Positions 1 to 6,849 of a stretch of 16,136 nucleotides of DNA are shown one piece after another. A program made the translations under genes and the position numbers. This DNA is from an uncultured Lachnospiraceae bacterium (GTDB lineage Bacteria > Bacillota > Clostridia > Lachnospirales > Lachnospiraceae). The notes under the pieces were generated by a model. That model was given only the letters and a program-made list of their open reading frames with translations. It ran no database searches and was not told the DNA's origin. Within the stretch, counting starts at the first letter, position 1, and the number at the start of each line of letters is the position of its first letter. The stretch covers positions 1 through 16,136 of the forward strand of contig CAKRJM010000030.1 of NCBI GenBank assembly GCA_934351765.1. The letters are read 5' to 3'.

Positions 1-750
1 GTCGATGATGCTGGCAGATGTGATCACACCGAGGATCTGGTTATCGTTATCCAGAACAGGAACCGAATCCTCCGAATAATCCTTCAGTTCTTCAATACAG
101 TCATCGATGGCCTCTTCCGCATACACATACGGATAGGAGGTCACTACAAGATCCTCCAGGGTGTCGCCCTGCCTGGCGATGATCAGCTCCTTCAGATCAA
201 TGGCTCCGTAGAACTTCTGCTGATCCGTCACCACGAAAATCGTGGAAATATTATCATTTTTTGCCGCCTGGGAGATCAGGCTGCTCATCGCCTGCTTCAC
301 CGTCAGCTTCGAAGAGATCACAATATAATTTGTGGTCATGCGGCTTCCGATCTCATCCTCATCATAGGATGCGATCACCTCGATATCATGCCGCACCTCC
401 GGCTCCAGCAGATCAATTAAGATCTTCTTCCGGTCTTTGTCCAGTTTTTGAAGGACATCCGCCAGGGCATTTGTCTCCATGCGGGAAAGGATCGCCGCCG
501 CTTTTTTGACATCGATCTCACCCAGGTACGCCGCTGCGTTGTCCTCTTCCGTATACTCAAAGATATTGGAGAGCATATCGGTATCCAGAATCCGATATAA
601 TTTACATCGTTCCGAAACCGTCATCTCCGGCAGTGCGTCTGCCAGATCGTTCTCGTGAAAATCCTCCAGTCTGCTGCTCATGACAGCCGGGGAGGCATTG
701 CTTCGCACGATCTTCAGGATCTCCTGTGTGTAATCCTGTGCACGTTCCAT
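1..750 (-). CDS. mgtE: Magnesium transporter MgtE, N-terminal 250 residues (3' end outside window)
   Basis: MgtE is a homodimeric inner-membrane Mg2+ channel whose cytosolic N and CBS domains sense Mg2+ and close the pore. I translated this frame from the ATG at 748-750; it is open to the window edge. The visible part is cytosolic only: a helical MgtE_N domain (about residues 10-120, with the run HENDLADALPEM and a following KKAAAILSRM helix typical of the superhelical repeat), then two CBS repeats (about 130-190 and 190-250, with TIFVVTDQQKFYGAIDLKEL and DSVPVLDNDNQILGVI). The transmembrane pore domain would lie to the left of position 1. The start is supported by AAGGAGG about 9 nt upstream. 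The gene has its own promoter and a long folded leader. Family assignment is firm; the ion actually carried is inferred from the family. Confidence 0.93.
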   Translation of the reverse strand, partial: MERAQDYTQEILKIVRSNASPAVMSSRLEDFHENDLADALPEMTVSERCKLYRILDTDMLSNIFEYTEEDNAAAYLGEIDVKKAAAILSRMETNALADVLQKLDKDRKKILIDLLEPEVRHDIEVIASYDEDEIGSRMTTNYIVISSKLTVKQAMSSLISQAAKNDNISTIFVVTDQQKFYGAIDLKELIIARQGDTLEDLVVTSYPYVYAEEAIDDCIEELKDYSEDSVPVLDNDNQILGVITSASIID

Positions 751-751
751 A

Positions 752-910
752 TTCTTATCCTCCTTGTTCCAGTCCGGTTTTCATAGGATAAGAAAGAAAA
801 AGAATCAGAAATCAGACGACGACAGAACGGCCGAAAGCCCGCTGTGTTCTTTTTATTTCCCGTCCTATGCTGCTACTTCGCCCGTGAGAATCACAGCCGT
901 CCATTCTGTC
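752..910 (-). promoter_or_regulatory. Structured mgtE 5' leader with ribosome-binding-site hairpin
   Basis: Read on the minus strand, this leader has two parts. The upstream fold is closed by GACAGAATGG (901-910) pairing with CCGTTCTGTC (821-830), 10 bp with one G-U. Inside it GCTGTG (892-897) pairs with CACAGC (841-846), extended past a bulged A by TTCT/AGAA. The downstream part is a perfect 10-bp stem, TTCTTATCCT (785-794) with AGGATAAGAA (752-761). That stem contains the 3' half of the AAGGAGGAT ribosome binding site and ends one base before the ATG. This is the usual layout of an aptamer plus a translational on/off hairpin. I do not find the conserved M-box blocks, so the class is unidentified. 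The pairings are seen in the sequence; the riboswitch role is inference. Confidence 0.5.
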
Positions 911-936
911 CACCTGCCTTTCCTGTAAATTTTTGT

Positions 937-965
937 AACGCTTCTGAGCCAGGCTCTGAAGCGTT
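937..965. repeat. Hairpin near the 5' end of the mgtE leader
   Basis: AACGCTTC (937-944) pairs with GAAGCGTT (958-965), continued by GAGC/GCTC after one mismatch, giving a 12-bp stem with a 3-nt loop. On the minus strand no U-tract follows, so it is probably a leader stem or 5'-end stabiliser. On the plus strand it is followed by TTTT but no gene lies upstream on that strand. Confidence 0.5.
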
Positions 966-998
966 TTAATTATTTGAATTTTTCCATATTCCAGTTTT

Positions 999-1027
999 AT
1001 TTTAAACGTTCAAAACAGAAAAATCAA
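999..1027 (-). promoter_or_regulatory. Putative sigma-A promoter of mgtE
   Basis: On the minus strand TTGATT (1022-1027) is followed after exactly 17 nt by TAAAAT (999-1004). Transcription would start near 992, giving a leader of about 240 nt before the mgtE start codon. Confidence 0.55.
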
Positions 1028-1055
1028 GCTGAAATACCCTATAGAATATGTAAAA

Positions 1056-1109
1056 ATTCAGGGTCTATAAATTCAGGGCCTATAAATTCAGAGCCTATAA
1101 ATTCAGGGC
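1056..1109. repeat. 15-bp tandem repeat, about 3.6 copies
   Basis: Units start at 1056, 1071, 1086 and 1101 (the last is partial). The plus-strand unit is ATTCAGGGCCTATAA with single-base variation. The partial last copy forms one arm of the terminator hairpin at 1104-1128. The array lies between the terminator of the glycosylase gene and the mgtE promoter. Confidence 0.85.
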
Positions 1110-1128
1110 GCCGGTTCCCCGCGCCCTG
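1104..1128 (-). terminator. Hairpin terminator candidate after the glycosylase gene
   Basis: CAGGGCGC (1121-1128, read on minus) pairs perfectly with GCGCCCTG (1104-1111) around a 9-nt loop, followed by AATTTATAG on the minus strand. The U-run is short, so efficiency is uncertain. Confidence 0.5.
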
Positions 1129-1180
1129 CAAACTCTCAGTTTTTCCTGTAGTAAAGGATCACTCCTTTTTTCCTTCTCCG

Positions 1181-1708
1181 TCACACGATCACACTCCAGG
1201 CTTTTACCAGCCGTTCCAGGCTGAACGCCGCATTGGCGGGACTGGTGGACGGCAGCTTTACCGCCTCCATGCCGGTCTGTTCCCGCAGATACGTTTCATA
1301 TAAACGGTACGAGGTTCCGCCGTTGCAGACAATGATTTCAATCGTTGCCCGCCCGAGGATCTCCGTTAAATCATTGGGAACTGCATTCCGAATACTGCTG
1401 TCACTGGAACCGATGATCTCACAGCTTGCGATCACATCCCACATGGCAATTCCATGATCCAGCAGAAACTGTTTTTTCTCTTCGATTGCAGACGGAACCG
1501 TACCCTCACAGGTATTTTTTTCACACCTGCAGTCCCCGAACAATACCGCCAGAACCTTCCAGAGCCGGTTCTGCGGATGATTGTAAAAGAAATGTCCCTC
1601 CCTGGATTTCACCGACGGAAAGCTTCCAAGGATCAGGATGCGCGAATGCTCATCGTACACCGGGGGAATCTCGTGGATCACCCTCTGAGGCTCAGTCTGC
1701 CCAGACAA
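1181..1708 (-). CDS. DNA-deoxyinosine (hypoxanthine) glycosylase, UDG superfamily
   Basis: This enzyme removes hypoxanthine, the product of adenine deamination, from DNA to begin base excision repair. Family marks are LILGSFPSVKSREG (the GSFPS motif 1 region) followed by HPQNRLWKVL, a mid-domain DVIASCEIIGSSDSS, and a C-terminal LPSTSPANAA loop that matches the family's DNA-intercalation motif. The open frame runs up to an ATG at 1762, but that would overlap the nitroreductase gene by 71 nt. I prefer the TTG at 1706-1708: it has AGAAAGGA 8 nt upstream and overlaps the previous stop by only 17 nt, which suggests translational coupling. A GTG at 1679-1681 is a poorer alternative because the AGAGG lies almost on top of it. 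The product is about 175 residues. Family assignment is good; substrate preference is taken from the family. Confidence 0.82.
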   Translation of the reverse strand: MSGQTEPQRVIHEIPPVYDEHSRILILGSFPSVKSREGHFFYNHPQNRLWKVLAVLFGDCRCEKNTCEGTVPSAIEEKKQFLLDHGIAMWDVIASCEIIGSSDSSIRNAVPNDLTEILGRATIEIIVCNGGTSYRLYETYLREQTGMEAVKLPSTSPANAAFSLERLVKAWSVIV

Positions 1709-2213
1709 TATAATCGTCCTTTCTGGGCTTTTCCGCAGGCTCCGGCCCCTCTCCATAGCCAAGAATACAGTGACCGATCCCCTCCAGGCTGTCCTTCAGG
1801 CCCCACTTCTTCATGAGGGCTTTTCCCTCCGCGCTGTTAAACACTTCTTTGGCCCGGTGGATCCAGCAGGAGCCAAGCCCCAGTGCATGTGCCGCATTAA
1901 GCAGGTTGCCCATCACCAGGCTTCCGTCCTCCTTATAGGTCGGAACCTCCTTGTCGGCAAACACAATGATCACCGTCGGCGCACCGTAAAACGGATCTGT
2001 GTGAACCCCCATGACTTCCGCATTCATGCGCGACAGTTTCTTTACCGTCTCCGGCTCCTGAACGACCACCATCACTGCCGACTGCCGTCCCATACCACTG
2101 GGTGCATTCATGCCCGCCTTTAAGATTTTCTCCAGATCTGCCCGGTTAATCTGAGTCGGCTGATACTTCTTCACACTTCTTCTTGTGGTAAGATCCTGTA
2201 TGGTTTCCTTCAT
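1692..2213 (-). CDS. Nitroreductase-family FMN oxidoreductase
   Basis: A 173-residue single-domain flavoprotein that would use NAD(P)H to reduce nitro compounds, quinones or similar substrates. The N-terminus has the FMN-phosphate motif TRRSVKKY (residues 10-17) and then MNAPSGMGRQSAVMVVV, the flavin-contacting PSG-x-N/R-Q-x-W/A region. LLNAAHALGLGSCWIH in the second half and the GIGHCILGYGEG strand are also typical of the family. AGGAGG lies 10 nt before the ATG. It heads a two-gene transcript with the DNA glycosylase, whose start overlaps its stop. A dyad overlaps its promoter, so a small-molecule-responsive repressor is likely but not identified. The natural substrate cannot be read from sequence. 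Confidence 0.9.
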   Translation of the reverse strand: MKETIQDLTTRRSVKKYQPTQINRADLEKILKAGMNAPSGMGRQSAVMVVVQEPETVKKLSRMNAEVMGVHTDPFYGAPTVIIVFADKEVPTYKEDGSLVMGNLLNAAHALGLGSCWIHRAKEVFNSAEGKALMKKWGLKDSLEGIGHCILGYGEGPEPAEKPRKDDYIVWAD

Positions 2214-2296
2214 AATATAAATATCCTCCTGTTCTCGCCGTCACAGATCTTCCGCTCACTTTCCCGGTTTTCTCCGCGGCCGGCGTCTCTGCCCTT

Positions 2297-2330
2297 ATCA
2301 TAGCACGTTTTCATGAATTTGAACATGAAA
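2297..2330 (-). promoter_or_regulatory. Putative promoter and operator dyad of the nitroreductase gene
   Basis: On the minus strand there is an extended -10, TGC-TATGAT (TATGAT at 2297-2302). The -35 is poor. Overlapping the -35 position is an inverted repeat, TTTCATG (2309-2315) and CATGAAA (2324-2330), with an 8-nt centre. A weak -35 covered by a 7+7 dyad is typical of a repressor- or activator-controlled promoter. Confidence 0.45.
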
Positions 2331-2363
2331 GGAATTTATGATATTCTTTGTGATTACTTTCCA

Positions 2364-2392
2364 TTGAGTTTTCCCTCCCTCTGCTTTATAAT
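2364..2392 (+). promoter_or_regulatory. Sigma-A-type promoter of the NYN/LOTUS gene
   Basis: TTGAGT (2364-2369), 17-nt spacer, TATAAT (2387-2392). The predicted start is near 2399, 40 nt before the ATG. Confidence 0.75.
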
Positions 2393-2419
2393 ATAATAGG
2401 AAGTAATTTCCTATTATAT
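2391..2419. repeat. Perfect 12-bp inverted repeat across the transcription start
   Basis: ATATAATAGGAA (2391-2402) and TTCCTATTATAT (2408-2419) flank GTAAT. It overlaps the end of the -10 box and the expected start site, so it is either an operator or a hairpin at the very 5' end of the mRNA. Confidence 0.7.
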
Positions 2420-2438
2420 AAGACGACATGAGGTTTTT

Positions 2439-3266
2439 ATGAACAAGGAATTAAAATTCGCGATTCTGATCGACGCAGATAACATTTCTGAAAAATACAT
2501 CAAGATTATTCTGGACGAAACCGCAAAGAGCGGTATTGCCACCTACAAGCGGATCTACGGCGACTGGACGAACCCCCAGCTCAGTTCCTGGAAGCGGGTG
2601 CTTCTGGACAACTCCATCATTCCGATCCAGCAGTACGGCTATACCACCGGAAAGAGCGCCACAGATTCCGCCATGATCATCGATGCCATGGATATCCTGT
2701 ATACCGGCGGCGTGGACGGTTTCTGTCTGGCTTCCTCGGACAGCGATTTCACCCGTCTGGCAGCGCGGCTGCGGGAATCCGGCATGCAGGTCATCGGCAT
2801 GGGCGAGAGTAAAACGCCAAAGGCCTTTATTTCGGCCTGCAACCAGTTCAAATATCTGGATATTCTCTTATCCTCAAGCCAGGAAGAACTGGAGACCGTA
2901 ACGGAACCGGCTGATCTGCCATCTGCGGAATCGGAAAAGGCAGTGGCTGTCAAGAAGAACCGGAGCCAGTCCAAGCGTACCAAACCAAAAAAACAGGAAC
3001 CGGAGCCTCAGCCTCAGACCAACCTGAAAACCATCAAAAAAGCAATCCTTTCCCTTGTGGAAGAATGCTCCGACGACGACGGCTGGATCTTTTCCGCCGA
3101 GCTTGGAAATCAGCTGGCCAAACGATTCCCCGATTTCGATGTCCGAAACTTCGGATTTTCCAAGTTCACCCCCTTTATCAATTCCCTGGGGATGTTCGAT
3201 GTGAAGCGCAACCAGGCAAATTCCAACAGCAATGTCCAGCTTGTCTACTTTAAACTGAAGTCATAA
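2439..3266 (+). CDS. NYN-domain putative ribonuclease with C-terminal OST-HTH/LOTUS domain
   Basis: 275 residues. The N-terminal NYN (PIN-like, LabA/Limkain type) domain spans about 1-145. Conserved acidic residues for metal-dependent RNA cleavage are visible: D12 and D14 in LIDADN, D76 and D82 in TDSAMIIDAMD, D101 and D103 in SSDSDF. After a basic, low-complexity linker (about 150-190, rich in K, R, S, E, P) comes an OST-HTH/LOTUS domain (about 192-270, ILSLVEECSDDDGWIF ... GFSKFTPFINSLGMFDV), a fold that binds structured RNA. This order is known for bacterial NYN-LOTUS proteins, whose role is thought to be RNA processing or decay; targets are unknown. The gene is monocistronic with its own promoter and terminator and points away from its left neighbour. 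The ATG is preceded by TGAGG. Confidence 0.88.
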   Translation: MNKELKFAILIDADNISEKYIKIILDETAKSGIATYKRIYGDWTNPQLSSWKRVLLDNSIIPIQQYGYTTGKSATDSAMIIDAMDILYTGGVDGFCLASSDSDFTRLAARLRESGMQVIGMGESKTPKAFISACNQFKYLDILLSSSQEELETVTEPADLPSAESEKAVAVKKNRSQSKRTKPKKQEPEPQPQTNLKTIKKAILSLVEECSDDDGWIFSAELGNQLAKRFPDFDVRNFGFSKFTPFINSLGMFDVKRNQANSNSNVQLVYFKLKS

Positions 3267-3273
3267 CAAAAAT

Positions 3274-3337
3274 AAAACCACGCAGGACGGCTCTGTCTCT
3301 TCCCCAAAAGGACAGCACCTCTCATGCGTGGCTTTTG
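3274..3337. terminator. Bidirectional branched terminator between convergent genes
   Basis: CCACGCA (3278-3284) pairs with TGCGTGG (3325-3331). Within the 40-nt loop CTGTC and GACAG form a second stem. Plus-strand exit is CTTTTGTTTT; minus-strand exit is TTTTATTTTTG. It serves both the NYN gene and the aldehyde dehydrogenase gene. Confidence 0.75.
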
Positions 3338-3395
3338 TTTTATATTCTTTAAGCTTCTCTCAGGGCCGCCTTCACCCAGTTTGACTGTTCTGTAT

Positions 3396-4766
3396 TTATT
3401 TCAGAAACAGCCTCAGCAGCTTTTCTTTCCATTTTCGGTACGGCTGATACCGGATCGGCAGATCGATCCAGTTGTATTTTTTCACGATGCTTTTCTCATG
3501 GCTGAAGGTCTCGAAGCTTTTCCTTCCATGATAGCTTCCCATACCACTGTTTCCAACGCCTCCAAAGCCCATGCGTGAGGTGGCAAGGTGAATGATCGTA
3601 TCGTTGATGCATCCGCCGCCGAAGCTAAGGGAACCGAGAAGCCGCCTTTCTGTTTCTTTGTTTCTGGTGAAAATGTAGCAGGCCAGAGGTTTTTCCCGCT
3701 CCAGGACAAAGTTCTCGGCCTCGTCAATGGTCTCAAAGGTCAGAACCGGAAGCAGCGGCCCGAAGATTTCCTCCTGCATCACAGGATCGGAGGGCTTTAC
3801 CTGGTCAAGAACCGTCGGGGCAATCTGGAGCGTACGCTCCCTGGTTTCGCCGCCCATAAACACCGTTCCGGAGTTCATCAGGCCCTTGATCCGATTAAAA
3901 TGCTTCTCATTGATGATTTTCGGATAATCGGGATTCTCCAGCGGATTTTTCCCGTACATCCGCCTGGTCTCCGCGCGGAACAGCTTCAGAAACCGATCCT
4001 TGACGGAGCTCTGGACCAGCAGATAATCCGGCGCTACGCAGGTCTGTCCGCTATTTAAAAATTTTCCAAACGCAAGCCGTCTGGCTGCCACCTTCAGGTC
4101 CGCAGTCTCATCTATGATACAGGGGCTTTTGCCGCCCAGCTCCAGCGTCACCGGTGTCAGATTCTTTGCTGCCTTTTCCATGACCAGCCTTCCGACCTTC
4201 ACGCCGCCGGTAAAGAAAATATAATCAAACTGCTGCTCCAGAAGCTCGGCGTTTTCGGCTCTTCCACCCTCCACAACTGCCACATATTCCGGCGGAAACA
4301 CGGATTCGATGAGGCGCCTGATGGCCGCCGACGTGGCCGGTGCGTAGGCAGACGGCTTTAGCACGCAGCAGTTTCCCGCCGCGATAGCTCCCACCAGCGG
4401 TTCCATACAGAGCATGAACGGATAATTCCATGGCGACATGATCAGAGTCACACCGTAAGGCTCCATAATGGAAAAGCTCTTTGCATGGAACTGCGCCAGA
4501 GGCGTCAGATGACGCTTCGGCCTTGCATAGCGGATCAAATGCTTTTTCATGAAGGAAATTTCCGAAAGTGTCATTCCGGTTTCCGTCATGTAGGACTCCG
4601 ATGGTGCCTTATTCAGATCCTCCCGAAAAGCCGCAAACAGCTCACTCTCCCGGTTTTTGATCTCCGTTTCCAGACGCGCCAGGGCCTCCAGGCGAAAAGC
4701 CACAGGGCGTGTCGCACCTGTGGCATAAAAAGCCCGCTGTTTTTTTACCAGTTCCTGAATCTCCAA
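3396..4766 (-). CDS. Aldehyde dehydrogenase, class 3 / fatty-aldehyde type
   Basis: NAD(P)+-dependent oxidation of an aldehyde to an acid. The 456-residue length and the motifs fit the class 3 (ALDH3) group rather than longer ALDH families: SPWNYP with oxyanion Asn114, FTGG (about 185-188) at the nucleotide site, the catalytic base Glu209 in LELGGKSP, the nucleophile Cys243 in GQTCVAPDY, and EEIFGPLLPV near the C-terminus. The C-terminus (WIDLPIRYQPY then a basic, Leu-rich end) resembles the short tail of fatty-aldehyde enzymes, so a long-chain or stress-derived aldehyde is plausible. Start is a TTG at 4764-4766 with GGAGGG 6-8 nt upstream. It lies 2 nt after the stop of the YjbQ gene, so translation is probably coupled. 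It ends at the bidirectional terminator. Confidence 0.92.
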   Translation of the reverse strand: MEIQELVKKQRAFYATGATRPVAFRLEALARLETEIKNRESELFAAFREDLNKAPSESYMTETGMTLSEISFMKKHLIRYARPKRHLTPLAQFHAKSFSIMEPYGVTLIMSPWNYPFMLCMEPLVGAIAAGNCCVLKPSAYAPATSAAIRRLIESVFPPEYVAVVEGGRAENAELLEQQFDYIFFTGGVKVGRLVMEKAAKNLTPVTLELGGKSPCIIDETADLKVAARRLAFGKFLNSGQTCVAPDYLLVQSSVKDRFLKLFRAETRRMYGKNPLENPDYPKIINEKHFNRIKGLMNSGTVFMGGETRERTLQIAPTVLDQVKPSDPVMQEEIFGPLLPVLTFETIDEAENFVLEREKPLACYIFTRNKETERRLLGSLSFGGGCINDTIIHLATSRMGFGGVGNSGMGSYHGRKSFETFSHEKSIVKKYNWIDLPIRYQPYRKWKEKLLRLFLK

Positions 4767-4768
4767 TC

Positions 4769-5173
4769 TTATCCCTCCATTACCTTTACATAAACCGTTC
4801 TCTGTCTCGGTCCGTCAAATTCACACAGGTACAGATCCTGCCATACGCCGAGAATGATTTCTCCCTCCTCCAGGATCAGTGTTACAGACGCACCCATGAC
4901 CGAGGATTTCACATGGGCATGGGAATTTCCCTCGTAATGACGGTAGCGGATATCCCTGGTGGGAAAGGTTTTTTCCAGTGAATACAAAATATCGTGAGAA
5001 ACATCCGGATCTGCATTCTCGTTGATGGTAAGCGCCGCCGTGGTATGGGGACAATGGACCACTACGATCCCGTTTCGGATCCCGCTCTCCTTCACATCTT
5101 TTTTGACGATGTCCGTCAGCTTTACCATATCTCTCCGTTCCGAAACGATTACATTATGTTTGAACAGATTCAT
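4769..5173 (-). CDS. yjbQ: YjbQ-family protein (UPF0047)
   Basis: 134 residues, full length for the family. The family signature is complete: VHCPHTTAALTINENADPDV (about 39-58), HYEGNSHAHVKSSVMG (about 78-94) and the ending LILEEGEIILGVWQDLYLCEFDGPR. The conserved His and Asp/Glu residues cluster in a pocket in solved structures. A weak thiamine-phosphate synthase side activity was reported for E. coli YjbQ, which is why databases call it a secondary thiamine-phosphate synthase; the true role is unsettled. AGGAGG lies 7 nt before the ATG. It is the first gene of a two-gene unit with the aldehyde dehydrogenase. A 7-bp inverted repeat, TTTTCTA/TAGAAAA (5188-5208), lies just upstream. Confidence 0.92.
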   Translation of the reverse strand: MNLFKHNVIVSERRDMVKLTDIVKKDVKESGIRNGIVVVHCPHTTAALTINENADPDVSHDILYSLEKTFPTRDIRYRHYEGNSHAHVKSSVMGASVTLILEEGEIILGVWQDLYLCEFDGPRQRTVYVKVMEG

Positions 5174-5250
5174 CGAACGTCCTCCTGTTTTCTAAAAATA
5201 ATAGAAAAATACTTGTTATCCGGAGCCGGTTATGCTCTGCCGTCCGGCTG

Positions 5251-6744
5251 TCACGCTTTCGCTTTCTTTGTTTTTCCTGCGATCACCGTCAGAACGATCA
5301 GAAGCAGGACAAGCCCCAGCAGCGTGCCGATCCAGCCGTTTGCCGTAATGCCGGCCGCCAGATATCCCACAAAACAGCATGCCGCAACCGTCAGCGCATA
5401 GGGGATCTGGGTGGATACATGATTGATATGGTTGCACTGAGCTCCCGCCGAAGCAAGGATCGTTGTATCGGAGATCGGGGAAATATGATCGCCGCAGACA
5501 GCGCCTGCCAGGATTGCTGCTGTTGTGATGGTCAGCATATTGATGTTTCCGGTTCCAACCACCTCAAAGGCAATGGGGATCAGGATTCCGAAGGTTCCCC
5601 AGGAGGTTCCGGTCGCAAAGGACAGTCCCGTTGCCACAGCAAACAGAATAGCCGGAAGCAGCATGGCAACCAGCATATTTCCGCCCACCACGCTTCCTAC
5701 GAAGCCGCCGATGTTCAGATAATCCTCGCGGCATACGCCGGAAAGCGTCCATGCGAGACAGAGGATCATGATGGCCGGTGTCATGGCCTTAAAGCCCTCG
5801 GTGAAGCTCTCACAGAACTCCTTGAAGGTAATGACCTTTCTCGGCAGATACAGAATAAAGGTTACAACCAGCGTAAAGAAGGATCCCAGCACAAGGCTTC
5901 TTGCGGAATCGCAGTTTGCAAATGCTTCCACGATGCCGGCACCGTCCAGGATTCCGCCGGTATAAAGCATTCCTGCGATACAGAACACGATCAGGACCGC
6001 AATGGGAATGATCAGATCCATCACCTTGCCATGGCCGGTGATCTTCAAGTCCTCTTCGCCGTCAGTGGTTTCTTCTCCCTCTCTGGCAACCAGCTCTTCA
6101 TACTTTTTCATAGCGCCGTAATCCATGTTCCGGCCAATCATATAGAGCATGAACACGATGGTCAGGATTGCATACAGGTTAAAGGGAATCGTCCGCAGGA
6201 ACAGATTAAAGCCATCGATCCCGCTTCCCTCCGGAAGAGAGGAGCCCACTGCCGCTGCCCAGCTTGAGATGGGTGCAATGATGCAGACAGGCGCCGCCGT
6301 TGCATCAATGATATATGCCAGCTTCGCACGGCTTACCTTATACTTGTCCGTCACGGGACGCATAACCGTTCCCACAGTCAGACAGTTGAAATAATCATCT
6401 ACAAAGATCAGAGATCCGAGAAGCACGGTAGAATACAGAGCTCCGCGCTTGGATTTGATGACCTTGGACGCCCAGTTTCCATAGGCCCTCGATGCACCGG
6501 ATTTTGTGATCAGTGCCACGAGGATTCCGAGGAGTACCAGGAATATCAGAATATCCGCGTTTCCGCCGATCTTCTCTCCCATGATCGTGAATGTGGTTTC
6601 TACTGAAGTAAGCGGGTTGAAGCCCGTTACCAGAAGTGCTCCCGAAAGGATTCCGATGAGCAGTGACAAATAAACTTCCTTTGTGATCAGCGCCAGTGCA
6701 ATCGCCACGACCGGCGGCAGCAGCGCCCAAGCTGTTCCAGACAT
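5251..6744 (-). CDS. NhaC-family Na+/H+ antiporter
   Basis: 497-residue polytopic membrane protein. It starts with a hydrophobic helix pair (about 5-45), and has roughly a dozen hydrophobic segments in all. A hydrophilic cytosolic loop near residues 205-235 (KKYEELVAREGEETTDGEEDLK) splits two halves. Family marks include LGSLIFVDDYFNCLTVG with two acidic residues in a membrane region, IDATAAPVCIIAPISSWAA, FATGTSWGTFGILIPIA and GDHISPISDTTILASAGA; the last is characteristic of the NhaC superfamily. Relatives exchange Na+ for H+ or couple to organic acids (MleN-like), so the exact substrate is open. GGGAGGA lies 7 nt before the ATG. The C-terminus is short and basic (KTKKAKA). No strong terminator follows; only a weak stem without a U-tract at 5216-5242. 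Confidence 0.87.
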   Translation of the reverse strand: MSGTAWALLPPVVAIALALITKEVYLSLLIGILSGALLVTGFNPLTSVETTFTIMGEKIGGNADILIFLVLLGILVALITKSGASRAYGNWASKVIKSKRGALYSTVLLGSLIFVDDYFNCLTVGTVMRPVTDKYKVSRAKLAYIIDATAAPVCIIAPISSWAAAVGSSLPEGSGIDGFNLFLRTIPFNLYAILTIVFMLYMIGRNMDYGAMKKYEELVAREGEETTDGEEDLKITGHGKVMDLIIPIAVLIVFCIAGMLYTGGILDGAGIVEAFANCDSARSLVLGSFFTLVVTFILYLPRKVITFKEFCESFTEGFKAMTPAIMILCLAWTLSGVCREDYLNIGGFVGSVVGGNMLVAMLLPAILFAVATGLSFATGTSWGTFGILIPIAFEVVGTGNINMLTITTAAILAGAVCGDHISPISDTTILASAGAQCNHINHVSTQIPYALTVAACCFVGYLAAGITANGWIGTLLGLVLLLIVLTVIAGKTKKAKA

Positions 6745-6849
6745 ACAAGTCCTCCCTTTTGTGTTGATGTTTTGTCCGCATGTATCCTTTTGTTTCTGTC
6801 TTTTTCATGCTCCGCCCTTTTGTACCCGGCCGGCTTTATTGCTTATGGC

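Noticed and set aside
740..1000. M-box magnesium riboswitch upstream of mgtE
   Set aside because: The conserved M-box sequence blocks as I know them are not present; a database covariance search is still needed.
974..1303. Plus-strand open frame with five-residue repeats (INSGP type)
   Set aside because: The repeats come from the 15-bp tandem DNA array and the frame runs into the glycosylase gene on the other strand; no ribosome binding site supports it.
5419..6267. 282-codon plus-strand open frame opposite the antiporter gene
   Set aside because: It is antisense to a firmly identified membrane protein and its composition (Cys, His, Gln, Gly, Ser) is what the reverse of hydrophobic codons gives.
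6745..6849. ACAAAAGG motif repeated several times upstream of the antiporter gene
   Set aside because: The spacing is irregular and one copy is the coding end of the zinc-ribbon gene; likely chance in purine-rich sequence.
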